In this document: positions 1 through 8,189 of the stretch, piece by piece | Layout of the letters: every line of letters starts with the position of its first letter | Position numbering within the stretch: position 1 is the stretch's first letter | DNA from: Metabacillus schmidteae | GTDB lineage: Bacteria; Bacillota; Bacilli; Bacillales; Bacillaceae | Reading direction: 5' to 3' | NCBI RefSeq assembly: GCF_903166545.1 | Contig: NZ_CAESCH010000001.1 | Coordinates: 1,554,001 to 1,618,000 of the forward strand | Length of the DNA: 64,000 nt | Position numbers and translations under genes: made by a program | The notes under the pieces: generated by a model | Seen by the model: only the letters and a program-made list of their open reading frames with translations | Told to the model about the DNA's origin: nothing | Database searches by the model: none

Positions 1-43
1 GGGATATTGAACAAAATATCTGTGTTTTATTGGGGGTGTAACG

Positions 44-1021
44 GTGAATATTGAAAAGATAAAATATGACGGCTATCGAATCGGAATTCCAGTTCCTTTT
101 CCAATGAAGTATGTTTACTGCTATCTATTTAAACAAAATGATGGATATACCTTGATAGATGTTGGATTAAACTACAGTGAAGCAAGAGAAACATGGGCAA
201 AGGTCTTTGAATTTTTAACTATACAATTTTCAGATATAAAGACGATTTATTTAACACATTTTCATCCTGACCATACAGGTTTGGCCGGATGGATGCAGGA
301 ATTAACAGGTGCGGATGTTTATATGCATGAAATTGATACTGAAATGATGGAAAGAGTATTTGGCGAAAACAGTGTTCAAACCGTAAAATTAAAAGAAATG
401 ATCCTTAAACATGGTGTACCTGAACAACTAAGTGAAAAGATTATTATGCATATGGAAAAGCTCAGAAAAAGTGTTTTGCCATTGCCAAAATTTAAAAAAA
501 TTGGTTTGGAAGTTCAATTTGGTCATAAGGATTGGAAGGTTATTCATACCCCTGGACACAGCAGTGGTCATATATGTTTTTACCAAGAAAATGATAAAAC
601 GATGATTTCTGGAGATATGATTTTGGATAAAATTACTCCGAACATAAGCGTGTGGCCGGGAGCAAGCCAAAAACCATTACACGATTATATGGAGTCGTTA
701 AAAATGCTGAAAACATTATCCATCAAAACAGCCTACACTGCACACAATGTGTCAATTGAAAACGTAAACGATCGAATTGATGAACTAATCGCCCATCATC
801 ATGAGCGATTAGCCAAAATAGAAAATTTGGCCCGAGGAAAAACGGCATTTGAAATCGCAGAAATTCTCTTCTCACATAAAAACTTAACTCCACACCAATG
901 GCGATTTGCTATAGCGGAAACAATTGCCCATTTAAATTACCTGGAACAAGAAAATCGAATTGAATGTCAAGGTACAAGACCCATCATTTATCATGAAAAA
1001 ATAAATGTTTCACATCAATAA
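44..1021 (+). CDS. MBL-fold metallo-hydrolase
   Basis: This is a 325-residue metallo-beta-lactamase-fold protein. The zinc-binding THFHPDH motif lies near residue 71, a second metal histidine is in HTPGHSSGH near 168, and an aspartate is in SGDM near 190. The C-terminal ~70 residues are helical and look like a winged-helix tail. The family hydrolyses thioesters, lactones or phosphodiesters, and the substrate cannot be told here. It starts at GTG, with GGGGGT about six bases upstream. It lies upstream of the paa-like genes on the same strand, but a repeat and a terminator separate them, so co-transcription is unlikely. A role as thioesterase for dead-end CoA esters is only inference. Confidence 0.85.
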   Translation: MNIEKIKYDGYRIGIPVPFPMKYVYCYLFKQNDGYTLIDVGLNYSEARETWAKVFEFLTIQFSDIKTIYLTHFHPDHTGLAGWMQELTGADVYMHEIDTEMMERVFGENSVQTVKLKEMILKHGVPEQLSEKIIMHMEKLRKSVLPLPKFKKIGLEVQFGHKDWKVIHTPGHSSGHICFYQENDKTMISGDMILDKITPNISVWPGASQKPLHDYMESLKMLKTLSIKTAYTAHNVSIENVNDRIDELIAHHHERLAKIENLARGKTAFEIAEILFSHKNLTPHQWRFAIAETIAHLNYLEQENRIECQGTRPIIYHEKINVSHQ

Positions 1022-1084
1022 TGGATTTTATTTAGTGACTGTTTCGGAATGATTGTTTCTAAAGATACTATTTTTAACCTCTAT

Positions 1085-1215
1085 AGTGGAATGAAGCGGA
1101 AGACACTCGACTCCTGCGGGAAGTGAGGAAAGGCTGAGACCCCGCAGGCAAAGCCGAGGAGGCTCAGCTTCCTCCCCGCGGAAAGCGAGAGTCTGCAGCG
1201 CAATGAAACGAACAA
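1085..1215. repeat. GC-rich interspersed palindromic repeat
   Basis: A GC-rich block stands out from the AT-rich surroundings. It contains nested complementary segments: CCTGCGGG with CCCGCAGG, and GGCTGAG with CTCAGC. It ends in CTGCAGCGCAATGAAACG. I recognise it as resembling a class of intergenic repeat found in many Bacillus genomes. A fragment with the same end recurs at 8083-8103. It encodes no protein and could fold into a long hairpin RNA. Confidence 0.7.
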
Positions 1216-1221
1216 AGTATC

Positions 1222-1264
1222 AAAACACATGAATTCTCTACCCAGAATTCATGTGTTTTTTGTT
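1222..1264 (+). terminator. Rho-independent terminator
   Basis: A 16-bp perfect stem (AAAACACATGAATTCT and its complement) with a 6-base loop is followed by a T-rich tract. It closes the transcript of the MBL-fold gene before the paaA-like promoter. Confidence 0.85.
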
Positions 1265-1309
1265 TTGTATCATATTTTGTACGTTCGTAAATAAAACATA
1301 ATAAATTCA

Positions 1310-1338
1310 TTGACAGACTATTGCGAATGATTTATATT
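1310..1338 (+). promoter_or_regulatory. Sigma-A promoter of the paa-like operon
   Basis: TTGACA at 1310-1315 and TATATT at 1333-1338 are separated by 17 bp, close to an ideal vegetative promoter, about 50 bp before the first paa-like gene. Imperfect inverted arms (ATAAATTCATT on the left, GAATGATTTAT on the right) flank the -35 and overlap the -10. This suggests an operator for an unidentified repressor. Confidence 0.75.
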
Positions 1339-1388
1339 ATTAAATATAGACGAAGAAATAAAAAACATAATAAAGATGAGGTGTAACA

Positions 1389-2330
1389 ATGAGTGTGAAT
1401 CAAACCGAGATTCTATTAGAGAAAGTCCAAAATGGCTTTAAGGTAGAAAATATTGAAGATATGAACGAGGAGTATTTAAAAGCATTAAAGCAAACATTGA
1501 CGATTGTAGGAGATACTGAACTTCTAAGTGTGCCTCCACTCTTAACTGTCTATAATCAAGCACCGAACTTAAACTATAAAATTACCGCTCTAGCAATTAT
1601 GCAGGATGAAATTGGGCATGCTCATATTGCTTTCAGATTATTAGAGGATCTAGGTGAAGACGTTAACAGTCTATTGTATGAGAGACAGCCGAATCGGTGG
1701 AAGAATCCTTATGCATTTGATTATAAATTAGACAATTGGATTGAATTAGGTGTTTTTAATGGGCTATTTGACCGCGCCGGATATACATTGCTCGGTGATG
1801 CGCATGAGCATACATCATACGGACCATGGAAACGTGCCTTAGTTAAAGTAGATAAAGAAGAATTGTTTCATTTAAGAAATGGTGAAATCATTATGAAAGC
1901 TGGAATGAAAAAGCCGGAAACAGCTAAGCAGGTTCAGGAAGCTGTTGATTGGATGTTCTTAATGGCTCTCGAGTTTTTTGGTGTGGCAGATGGGCTGAAA
2001 AGCCGTTCGGCACAACTTGATTACAGGTTAAAAGGGAGAACAAATGATGAACTTCGTCAAAGGTGGTTATCAACGGCTGTTCCATTCTGTGAGTCAATTG
2101 GTGTAAAAGTTCCAGCTCACTATGATGAAGAACAAGGTAAATATGTTTTAGATGTACCATTCCCATGTAAGTTCGATGTAGAAAATAAAAAATGGTTATT
2201 TGATCAACCTGATACATGGGAAAACGTAATTCAACGCTTTAAAGCCCGCGGACCGCAGAATGAAGAATTTGTTCATAGAATTCAAAAGGGTGCCAGGGAG
2301 TTACAAGAAATGAGAGAAGAGGTGGTATAA
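1389..2330 (+). CDS. paaA: PaaA-like catalytic subunit of ring-epoxidising acyl-CoA oxygenase
   Basis: This 313-residue protein belongs to the PaaA family of ferritin-like diiron oxygenases, which convert phenylacetyl-CoA to its 1,2-epoxide. All six expected iron ligands can be placed: E44, E74 and H77 (DEIGH), D128 (FDRAG), E158 and H161 (EELFH). The C-terminal stretch TNDELRQRW, followed by VPFCESIGVKVP, matches PaaA closely, but overall it diverges from the E. coli protein. It is the first gene of the operon, with GAGGTG upstream. The true substrate may differ from phenylacetyl-CoA because the nearby ligase is of benzoate-CoA-ligase type. Confidence 0.85.
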   Translation: MSVNQTEILLEKVQNGFKVENIEDMNEEYLKALKQTLTIVGDTELLSVPPLLTVYNQAPNLNYKITALAIMQDEIGHAHIAFRLLEDLGEDVNSLLYERQPNRWKNPYAFDYKLDNWIELGVFNGLFDRAGYTLLGDAHEHTSYGPWKRALVKVDKEELFHLRNGEIIMKAGMKKPETAKQVQEAVDWMFLMALEFFGVADGLKSRSAQLDYRLKGRTNDELRQRWLSTAVPFCESIGVKVPAHYDEEQGKYVLDVPFPCKFDVENKKWLFDQPDTWENVIQRFKARGPQNEEFVHRIQKGARELQEMREEVV

Positions 2331-2666
2331 GTGTTGAACGAAACAACAATCAATGCACAAGCAACAGCAAAATATTGGAATGCCCTCAAGGAAGTAATGG
2401 ATCCTGAATTTCCAATCAGCGTCGTAGATATGGGGTTAATCTATGAAATTATGAAAAATAAAAATCAATTAGAAGTTCGGATGACATATACGTCAACAGG
2501 ATGCGCTTGTATGCAGTGGATTGAAAGCGATATCAAAGAGCGCTTGCTTAAGGAAGAAGAAATTAATGATGTAAATATTCAGGTTGTATGGGATCCGCCT
2601 TGGACGGTTAACAACCTTAGTGAAGAAGGAAAGAAGATGTTAAAGCATTGGGGGGTAAGTTCATGA
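2331..2666 (+). CDS. paaD: PaaD N-terminal (DUF59/MIP18) maturation protein, split form
   Basis: This 111-residue MIP18/DUF59 protein corresponds to the N-terminal domain of PaaD, a factor needed for epoxidase maturation and assumed to act in metal-cluster assembly. It shows DPEFPISVVDMGLIYE near residue 24, TSTGCACM with the conserved Cys, and VWDPPWT. The C-terminal zinc ribbon of E. coli PaaD is absent here. That part appears as a separate gene at 3522-3686. The GTG start directly follows the paaA stop; a TTG three bases later, with better spacing from AGAGGTGG, is also possible. Confidence 0.8.
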   Translation: MLNETTINAQATAKYWNALKEVMDPEFPISVVDMGLIYEIMKNKNQLEVRMTYTSTGCACMQWIESDIKERLLKEEEINDVNIQVVWDPPWTVNNLSEEGKKMLKHWGVSS

Positions 2667-2890
2667 CAGAATTGAAACAGATTGACTACTTACTTTTTAC
2701 CCGAATTAAGCGTGGAGACGATTTGATTCAAGTTGGGTCTTTTAAAGCAACATGTGACGACTTAGCCAAAATTTATGCCGAACATATTTATGATGAAGAA
2801 GATTGGGTGGAAATGCATGTCGTGCCAAAAGAGTCGTTGATTTGCTTACGTAGTCCCGAACCATTATTTAAAAAGGAAGGGGTGAACTAA
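2663..2890 (+). CDS. paaB: PaaB-like subunit of phenylacetyl-CoA epoxidase
   Basis: This 75-residue protein resembles PaaB, a small subunit of the epoxidase complex that E. coli needs for activity. Shared features are a short strand-rich N-terminus, VGSFKA near residue 25 and a charged C-terminus. It is about 20 residues shorter than E. coli PaaB. The start chosen is the ATG that overlaps the previous stop as ATGA, with GGGGGG seven bases upstream. Confidence 0.75.
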   Translation: MTELKQIDYLLFTRIKRGDDLIQVGSFKATCDDLAKIYAEHIYDEEDWVEMHVVPKESLICLRSPEPLFKKEGVN

Positions 2891-3529
2891 ATGGCAGAGA
2901 ACAATTACAGCTCATTAATAACTCTCGCTGAAACGATAGCAGATAATAAATATATTTTAGGTGATCGTCTTGTTGAAATTGGTGTAAGCGGACCAACACT
3001 GGAAGCAACACTATCGGCCATTGCAATGGCTCAGCAGGAATTAGGTCACTCCCGATTAATTTACAGATGGGCGAATGATTTAAAGGGTGTAAACGGCAGT
3101 AAAATTGAAATTAAAGATCAAACAGGAAAGGCATTTAGTCGAAATGTAGAAATAAATAATTGGATTGAACTCATTGCCGGTCTTTATGCGGTAAATGTAG
3201 CGACAGATTTAGTCATGCGAGCAATTATCGAAAGTGGAAATACCGATATTAATCATCCTTTCAGCAAAATGCTAAAAGAGCAAAATGAGCATCTGGTTTA
3301 TTCGAAAGTTTGGTGTAAACAGTTACTAAATGATAAGGGATCTATACCTGGACATTTTAAGATCTCTTTAGAGAAGGTGATGATTGAAGTTGTTGAGTGG
3401 TTGAAGACAATAGAGTCAGACCATCTCTTACTCTCGCAAAATATTATAAATAAAAATGAAAACTTAGTTTCTAAGTGTAAAGAAATTGTCAATGAATTAC
3501 TGAATGTTGGAGCTGTTTCCAATGCTTGA
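2891..3529 (+). CDS. paaC: PaaC-like structural subunit of phenylacetyl-CoA epoxidase
   Basis: This 212-residue ferritin-like protein is similar to PaaC, which pairs with PaaA and lacks the iron site. QQELGHSRL near residue 50 corresponds to the DEIGH region of PaaA, but the full ligand set is missing, as expected. It is shorter than E. coli PaaC (about 248). The ATG directly abuts the paaB stop, with AAGGGGTG upstream, so the two are translationally coupled. Confidence 0.8.
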   Translation: MAENNYSSLITLAETIADNKYILGDRLVEIGVSGPTLEATLSAIAMAQQELGHSRLIYRWANDLKGVNGSKIEIKDQTGKAFSRNVEINNWIELIAGLYAVNVATDLVMRAIIESGNTDINHPFSKMLKEQNEHLVYSKVWCKQLLNDKGSIPGHFKISLEKVMIEVVEWLKTIESDHLLLSQNIINKNENLVSKCKEIVNELLNVGAVSNA

Positions 3530-3686
3530 TCAACGTTCTGAAGTAAAATGCGCATTTTGTTCATCAAACAAGGTAGATAAGCTTTCATCATTTGGGACAG
3601 CTCAGTTAGTGAGACAGTATTATTGCAACAATTGTCGTTGTGTTTTCGAATACATTCGTTGGCAGGACTCTGAAACGAAAGAATGA
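3522..3686 (+). CDS. PaaD C-terminal zinc-ribbon domain as a separate small protein
   Basis: This 54-residue protein has two cysteine pairs (CAFC and CNNC) that form a zinc ribbon. The pattern, including SSFGTAQ between the pairs and the following VFEYIRW, matches the C-terminal domain of E. coli PaaD. The N-terminal domain of that protein is at 2331-2666, so PaaD is split here, with paaB and paaC between its halves. The ATG overlaps paaC by 8 bases, and TTGGAG lies nine bases upstream. An in-frame ATG at 3504 is less well placed. Confidence 0.7.
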   Translation: MLDQRSEVKCAFCSSNKVDKLSSFGTAQLVRQYYCNNCRCVFEYIRWQDSETKE

Positions 3687-3702
3687 AAGGTGTCGACTAA
3701 CA

Positions 3703-4563
3703 ATGGGGCAAATAAAACAAATTGGTGTAGTCGGATCTGGAACAATGGGTGCCGGTATAGCACAGCTAATGATTCAACATGGCTACAAAACAATCCTATA
3801 CGATCTTCAGTATGATTTTTTGCAAAAGGCAAAAACAACTATTGAAGCAAAGTTAAATCGCTTAGTTGAAAAGAAGAAACTAACAGATAAAGAAATGACC
3901 TCCAGCATCAACCTCCTAGACATAACAACAGACCTGCAGGATTTTAACCATTGTCAATTAGTAATAGAGGCAGCCCCTGAAAAAATTGAGATTAAACGAT
4001 CTCTATTTACACAACTCGAAGAAATTTGTTCACAAGATACAATTTTAGCTACAAATACATCATCTTTTTCAATTACAGAAATTTCCGGTCATATGTTACA
4101 TCCTGAGCGGGTCATAGGCCTTCACTTTTTTAATCCAGCTCCATTGATGCCCTTAGTAGAGGTAATAAAAGGATTAAAAACAGAGCCGAAAACAGTAGAG
4201 AGATTAGTAGAATTTGCGAAAAACATTAATAAAACTCCTGTAGTTTGTAAGGACACTCCGGGATTTATCGTGAACCGGGTTGCTCGCCCTTTTTATAATG
4301 AAGCACTAAGAATTATGAATGATCAAGTTGCTGATGTTGAGCAAATCGATCGCATTATGAAACGGGCAGGAAAGTTTAAAATGGGTCCATTCCAATTACA
4401 GGACTTAATAGGTATTGATGTGAATCTTGCCACAACGAAATCAGTTCATGCCGGTTTTCATGGAGAAAGTCGATTTAGACCGCATTTTTACCAGGAGCGA
4501 ATGGTTCAAGCTGGAAGCTTGGGGCGGAAGTCTAATGGAGGATACTTTCATTATGATGAATAA
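3703..4563 (+). CDS. paaH: 3-hydroxyacyl-CoA dehydrogenase, PaaH type
   Basis: This 286-residue NAD-dependent dehydrogenase should oxidise the 3-hydroxyadipyl-CoA intermediate. It has an N-terminal Rossmann motif GSGTMGAG near residue 10, the catalytic region GLHFFNPAP, and the dehydrogenase C-terminal domain (DTPGFIVNR, then the helical dimer domain). E. coli PaaH is longer, about 475 residues, with a second C-terminal domain. Here the next gene seems to supply a second unit. The start at ATG 3703 is supported by GAAAGGTG about ten bases upstream; longer readings lack a binding site. Confidence 0.88.
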   Translation: MGQIKQIGVVGSGTMGAGIAQLMIQHGYKTILYDLQYDFLQKAKTTIEAKLNRLVEKKKLTDKEMTSSINLLDITTDLQDFNHCQLVIEAAPEKIEIKRSLFTQLEEICSQDTILATNTSSFSITEISGHMLHPERVIGLHFFNPAPLMPLVEVIKGLKTEPKTVERLVEFAKNINKTPVVCKDTPGFIVNRVARPFYNEALRIMNDQVADVEQIDRIMKRAGKFKMGPFQLQDLIGIDVNLATTKSVHAGFHGESRFRPHFYQERMVQAGSLGRKSNGGYFHYDE

Positions 4564-5305
4564 AACTATAGCCGTTATAGGTGAAAATTTACTAGCTAAG
4601 AGAGTGGTAGGAGTTCTTGAGAAAAAAGTGAAGGGAAGTATTCCTTTTAATGAGTTTTCGTTGTTGGAGCAAGCTGATCTCGTCATTGAAACAACGAATC
4701 TTCATTTAGAGGAAAAGAAAAGAAATTTACAACAAATAGAGTCGATCGTATCGCCTGACACATGTATCCTATCATCCATTCTTCACGTATCTGCAACAGA
4801 AGCAGCTTCATGGCTGCAACAACCTGATAGACTTGTAGGGTTTGCTGCTTTTGCTGACTTTTATGAGCATGACCTTGTTGAAGTGGCACTTCCCCTACAG
4901 GCTGATTTACGTTATCTCCAAAATGTACAATCAATGTTTCAATTACTAGGTATAGAGACAGAAGTTGTGGAGGATGAAGTTGGATTAGTATTTCCGCGCA
5001 TTCTGTCACTCATTATTAATGAAGCTGCTTTTGCATTAACCGAAGGTACAGCATCTGCTTATGATATTGACCAAGCGATGAAAAAGGGCACAAATTATCC
5101 GTTAGGTCCTTTTGAATGGTGTGAGAAGATCGGGTTAGATGATGTATACGCTGTTTTAGCAGGTTTATATAAACAGTATGGGGAAGAGCGGTACCGACCT
5201 GCACCTCTTATGAAAAAGCTTGTTTATGCAGGGTGGATTGGCGGTGAAAAAGATAAGTGTTTTTATCACTATCAAAATCGTAATATAAAGGAGTTTTCAC
5301 TATGA
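4553..5305 (+). CDS. Degenerate 3-hydroxyacyl-CoA dehydrogenase-family protein
   Basis: This protein of about 250 residues keeps the order of a 3-hydroxyacyl-CoA dehydrogenase. The C-terminal domain is clear (GLVFPRILSLIINEAAFAL, then GTNYPLGPFEWCEKIG). The N-terminal dinucleotide fold is eroded: the glycine motif has become VIGENLLAKRV, and the histidine of the HFFNP motif is not recognisable. It may be a non-catalytic partner of the dehydrogenase just upstream, whose end it overlaps. The ATG chosen has GGAGG eleven bases upstream. Its frame stays open over its whole length, so it is not a simple pseudogene. Confidence 0.75.
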   Translation: MMNKTIAVIGENLLAKRVVGVLEKKVKGSIPFNEFSLLEQADLVIETTNLHLEEKKRNLQQIESIVSPDTCILSSILHVSATEAASWLQQPDRLVGFAAFADFYEHDLVEVALPLQADLRYLQNVQSMFQLLGIETEVVEDEVGLVFPRILSLIINEAAFALTEGTASAYDIDQAMKKGTNYPLGPFEWCEKIGLDDVYAVLAGLYKQYGEERYRPAPLMKKLVYAGWIGGEKDKCFYHYQNRNIKEFSL

Positions 5306-6501
5306 AAGAAGCCGTCATCATTGATGCTGTTCGAACACCTATCGGTAAGGTGAACGGCGCTTTAACAAGTGTCAGGCCAGATGATCTTGCGGCACATGTC
5401 ATAAAAGAATTGCTCAATCGAATCTCAATTGATAAAGATCTCATTGAAGATGTTTATTTTGGATGTGCAAACCAAGGTGGTGAAGACAATCGAAATGTTG
5501 CCAGGATGGGTTTGCTATTAGCAGGAGTACCTGAAACAGTGTCAGGTGTAACTGTCAATCGTTTGTGTGGTTCTGGACTTGATGCTATTAACCAAGCATC
5601 AGCAGCCATTAAAGCAGGTCTTGGTCAAGTATTTATCGCTGGTGGAACAGAAAGTATGACTAGAGCTCCGTATGTCATGATGAAGCCGCATATAACAAAT
5701 CCACGCGGAAATCAAACATTACATGATACAACAATAGGCTGGCGCCTTGTTAATCCTAAGCTTGCAGAAATGTACCCTCCTATTAGTCTAGGAGAAACAG
5801 CAGAAAATGTAGCTGAAAAATACCGGATTTCAAGAGAAGAACAAGATGAATTAGCTTTTCTTAGTCAAAAGAAAGCAGAACAAGCTATCAAAACAGGCAG
5901 ATTTAAAGAAGAAATTGTTCCAATGGAGATTTCTCAAAAGAAAGGTGATACTGTTTCGTTTGATACAGATGAACATGTAAGACCTGACACAACAATGGAA
6001 GCGCTATCTAAACTCCGGCCTGTTTTCAGAGAAGGAGGAACGGTAACTGCGGGCAACTCTTCAGGAATTAATGATGGGGCAAGTGCGTTATTAATCATGG
6101 AAAAAGAGACCGCTCAGCAGCTCGGCTTAAAACCAATTGCAAAAATTGTTACTTCCGCTGTAAGTGGTGTAGATCCCGGCTATATGGGGATTGGTCCGAT
6201 CCCCGCAACACTAAAGGCATTAAAAAGAGCAAACCTTACAATCAATGACCTTGATCTCATCGAAATTAATGAGGCTTTTGCAGCACAATCTGTTGCATGT
6301 ATCAAAGAGCTTGGTCTTCCAATGGAAAAGGTCAATGTGAATGGTGGAGCCATTGCTTTAGGACACCCTCTTGGATGTAGCGGGGCCCGAATCGTAACGA
6401 CTCTTGTTCATGAAATGCAAAAGCGGGATGTCCGCTATGGATTAGCGACAATGTGTATCGGGGTAGGTCAGGGAATTTCTACAATTATTGAAAAAGTTTA
6501 A
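5302..6501 (+). CDS. paaJ: 3-oxoadipyl-CoA / 3-oxo-5,6-dehydrosuberyl-CoA thiolase
   Basis: This 399-residue thiolase is of the PaaJ/PcaF subtype. The family-specific signature GCANQGGEDNRNVARM is near residue 54, and the nucleophile Cys is in NRLCGSG near 90. DTTIGWR is conserved with E. coli PaaJ. The C-terminal site reads [11 protein letters not shown] and CIGVGQG; the latter is typical of this subtype, where general thiolases have CIGGGQG. It cleaves the beta-oxidation products of the opened ring to acetyl-CoA. It overlaps the preceding gene as ATGA. This is the best evidence that the cluster degrades an aromatic ring. Confidence 0.92.
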   Translation: MKEAVIIDAVRTPIGKVNGALTSVRPDDLAAHVIKELLNRISIDKDLIEDVYFGCANQGGEDNRNVARMGLLLAGVPETVSGVTVNRLCGSGLDAINQASAAIKAGLGQVFIAGGTESMTRAPYVMMKPHITNPRGNQTLHDTTIGWRLVNPKLAEMYPPISLGETAENVAEKYRISREEQDELAFLSQKKAEQAIKTGRFKEEIVPMEISQKKGDTVSFDTDEHVRPDTTMEALSKLRPVFREGGTVTAGNSSGINDGASALLIMEKETAQQLGLKPIAKIVTSAVSGVDPGYMGIGPIPATLKALKRANLTINDLDLIEINEAFAAQSVACIKELGLPMEKVNVNGGAIALGHPLGCSGARIVTTLVHEMQKRDVRYGLATMCIGVGQGISTIIEKV

Positions 6502-6515
6502 GGAGAGTGAGCGAA

Positions 6516-8021
6516 GTGTTAAATGTAAGCAATCAAACCGGCGTGATAAAAGAAACGTACCAATTATACATTAACGGCGACTACTCAAATAGTAGTAACA
6601 ATCATTTTTTCGAAACAATTAATCCTGCAACCGGTGAGGTGTTAGCAAAGGTTGCCAAAGCAACAAAAGATGATGTTGATCGGACAGTTGAAGCGGCAAG
6701 AAATGCATTTGAGACAGGAAAATGGCCAAGACAAACTCATACAAAGCGTGCAAGGTTGTTGAATAATATTGCAGCCATTATGAGAAAGCGTTTCAATGAA
6801 TTGGTTGAAGCAGAGGTGTTGGATACTGGTAAAACAGTTGCTGCAGCACAAGGACAGATTACTCAGGCGATTGAAGATTTCGAATTTTATGCAGGAGCTA
6901 TTTCAACATTTGGAGGCCGTACAAATCCTATGCCAAATGGATTCTTTAACTACACATTAAAGGAGCCTGTTGGTGTATGCGCACAAATTATTCCTTGGAA
7001 TTATCCATTCATGATGGCGGCATGGAAAGTAGCTCCTGCACTGGCCGCAGGATGTACCGTCATTTTAAAACCAGCTTCGAACACACCAATTACCGCGTAT
7101 ATGCTTGCTGACATTTGCCATGAAGCTGGTGTACCAGAAGGGGTTGTCAATGTCATTACAGGCAGCGGTTCTGAAATTGGCCCTTATTTAACAGAACATC
7201 CGGGTGTCGATAAGGTGGCCTTCACTGGAGAAACAGAAACAGGTAAGGATATCATGGCCCGGGCATCTCAGACATTAAAACGAGTGACTCTTGAGTTAGG
7301 CGGGAAATCACCGAACATTGTGTTTGATGACTGTGATATTGATGGAGCCGTTGTTGGATCTCTTTATGGAATTTTTTATAACACCGGTCAATCTTGTGAA
7401 GCGCGATCAAGACTGTTTGTTCATGAAAATATTTACGATGAATTTTTAGCAAAGTTCATAGAAAAGGCAAAGCTGTTAAAGGTAGGCGATCCTTTCAACA
7501 AAGAAACACATATGGGTGCATTAATTTCTAAAAGCCATGAAGAAGTGGTGGATGGTTATGTACAGCTCGCAGTCGAAGAAGGTGGCGAAGTTTTATATGG
7601 AGGCAAGCGTCCTGAGGGGCCTGAATTTGAAAAAGGTTATTGGTATATGCCAACAATCATCGGCAATGTCACAAATGATATGAGAATTGCACAAGAGGAA
7701 GTGTTTGGTCCTGTAGTTGTTGTAATGAAGTTCAGTGATGAAAAAGAAGTTCTGAAATTAGCTAATGATACGATTTTTGGACTTGGGTCAGCTGTTTGGA
7801 CAAAAGATCACGGTAAAGCTCATCGACTTGCAGCAGGACTGCGAGCTGGAATTGTGATGGTAAATAACCCAATCTCTGCATTCCCTGGAACACCTTTTGG
7901 CGGCTATAAGCAATCAGGGTTTGGAAGAGAATTGAGTGTTGAGACATTGGATTTATATACAGAAACAAAAAGTGTTGTCTCTTATACTGGAGAACGTCCT
8001 TTAAACCTATTTGGAATTTAA
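6516..8021 (+). CDS. NAD(P)-dependent aldehyde dehydrogenase of the paa-like operon
   Basis: This protein of about 501 residues is a classical aldehyde dehydrogenase: PWNYPF near residue 160, LELGGKSPNIVFDD with the general base Glu, and GQSCEAR with the catalytic Cys. It probably oxidises the semialdehyde released by ring opening, the job of the dehydrogenase half of PaaZ. Unlike PaaZ it has no MaoC-like hydrolase domain. The start is GTG 6516, which has AGGAGA nine bases upstream; a GTG at 6507 is too close to that site. Confidence 0.88.
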   Translation: MLNVSNQTGVIKETYQLYINGDYSNSSNNHFFETINPATGEVLAKVAKATKDDVDRTVEAARNAFETGKWPRQTHTKRARLLNNIAAIMRKRFNELVEAEVLDTGKTVAAAQGQITQAIEDFEFYAGAISTFGGRTNPMPNGFFNYTLKEPVGVCAQIIPWNYPFMMAAWKVAPALAAGCTVILKPASNTPITAYMLADICHEAGVPEGVVNVITGSGSEIGPYLTEHPGVDKVAFTGETETGKDIMARASQTLKRVTLELGGKSPNIVFDDCDIDGAVVGSLYGIFYNTGQSCEARSRLFVHENIYDEFLAKFIEKAKLLKVGDPFNKETHMGALISKSHEEVVDGYVQLAVEEGGEVLYGGKRPEGPEFEKGYWYMPTIIGNVTNDMRIAQEEVFGPVVVVMKFSDEKEVLKLANDTIFGLGSAVWTKDHGKAHRLAAGLRAGIVMVNNPISAFPGTPFGGYKQSGFGRELSVETLDLYTETKSVVSYTGERPLNLFGI

Positions 8022-8082
8022 TTTTTTAAGAGTAGGCTGTTTTCACAAAGGTTGTGGCTTTTAAAACACTATTTTAGCTCTG

Positions 8083-8103
8083 CAGCGCAATGGAACGGAC
8101 TAA
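8083..8103. repeat. Fragment of the GC-rich interspersed repeat
   Basis: The stretch with CTGCAGCGCAATGGAACGG matches the end of the repeat at 1085-1215. Only this edge survives, within the 168-base gap before the hydratase gene. Confidence 0.5.
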
Positions 8104-8189
8104 TTTTCAACCTTTCTCATCAGAACAACAAAATATGCGAAAACAGATTTAAATTAACTACAAAGATAATAAAAAATGGAGGAATTAAA

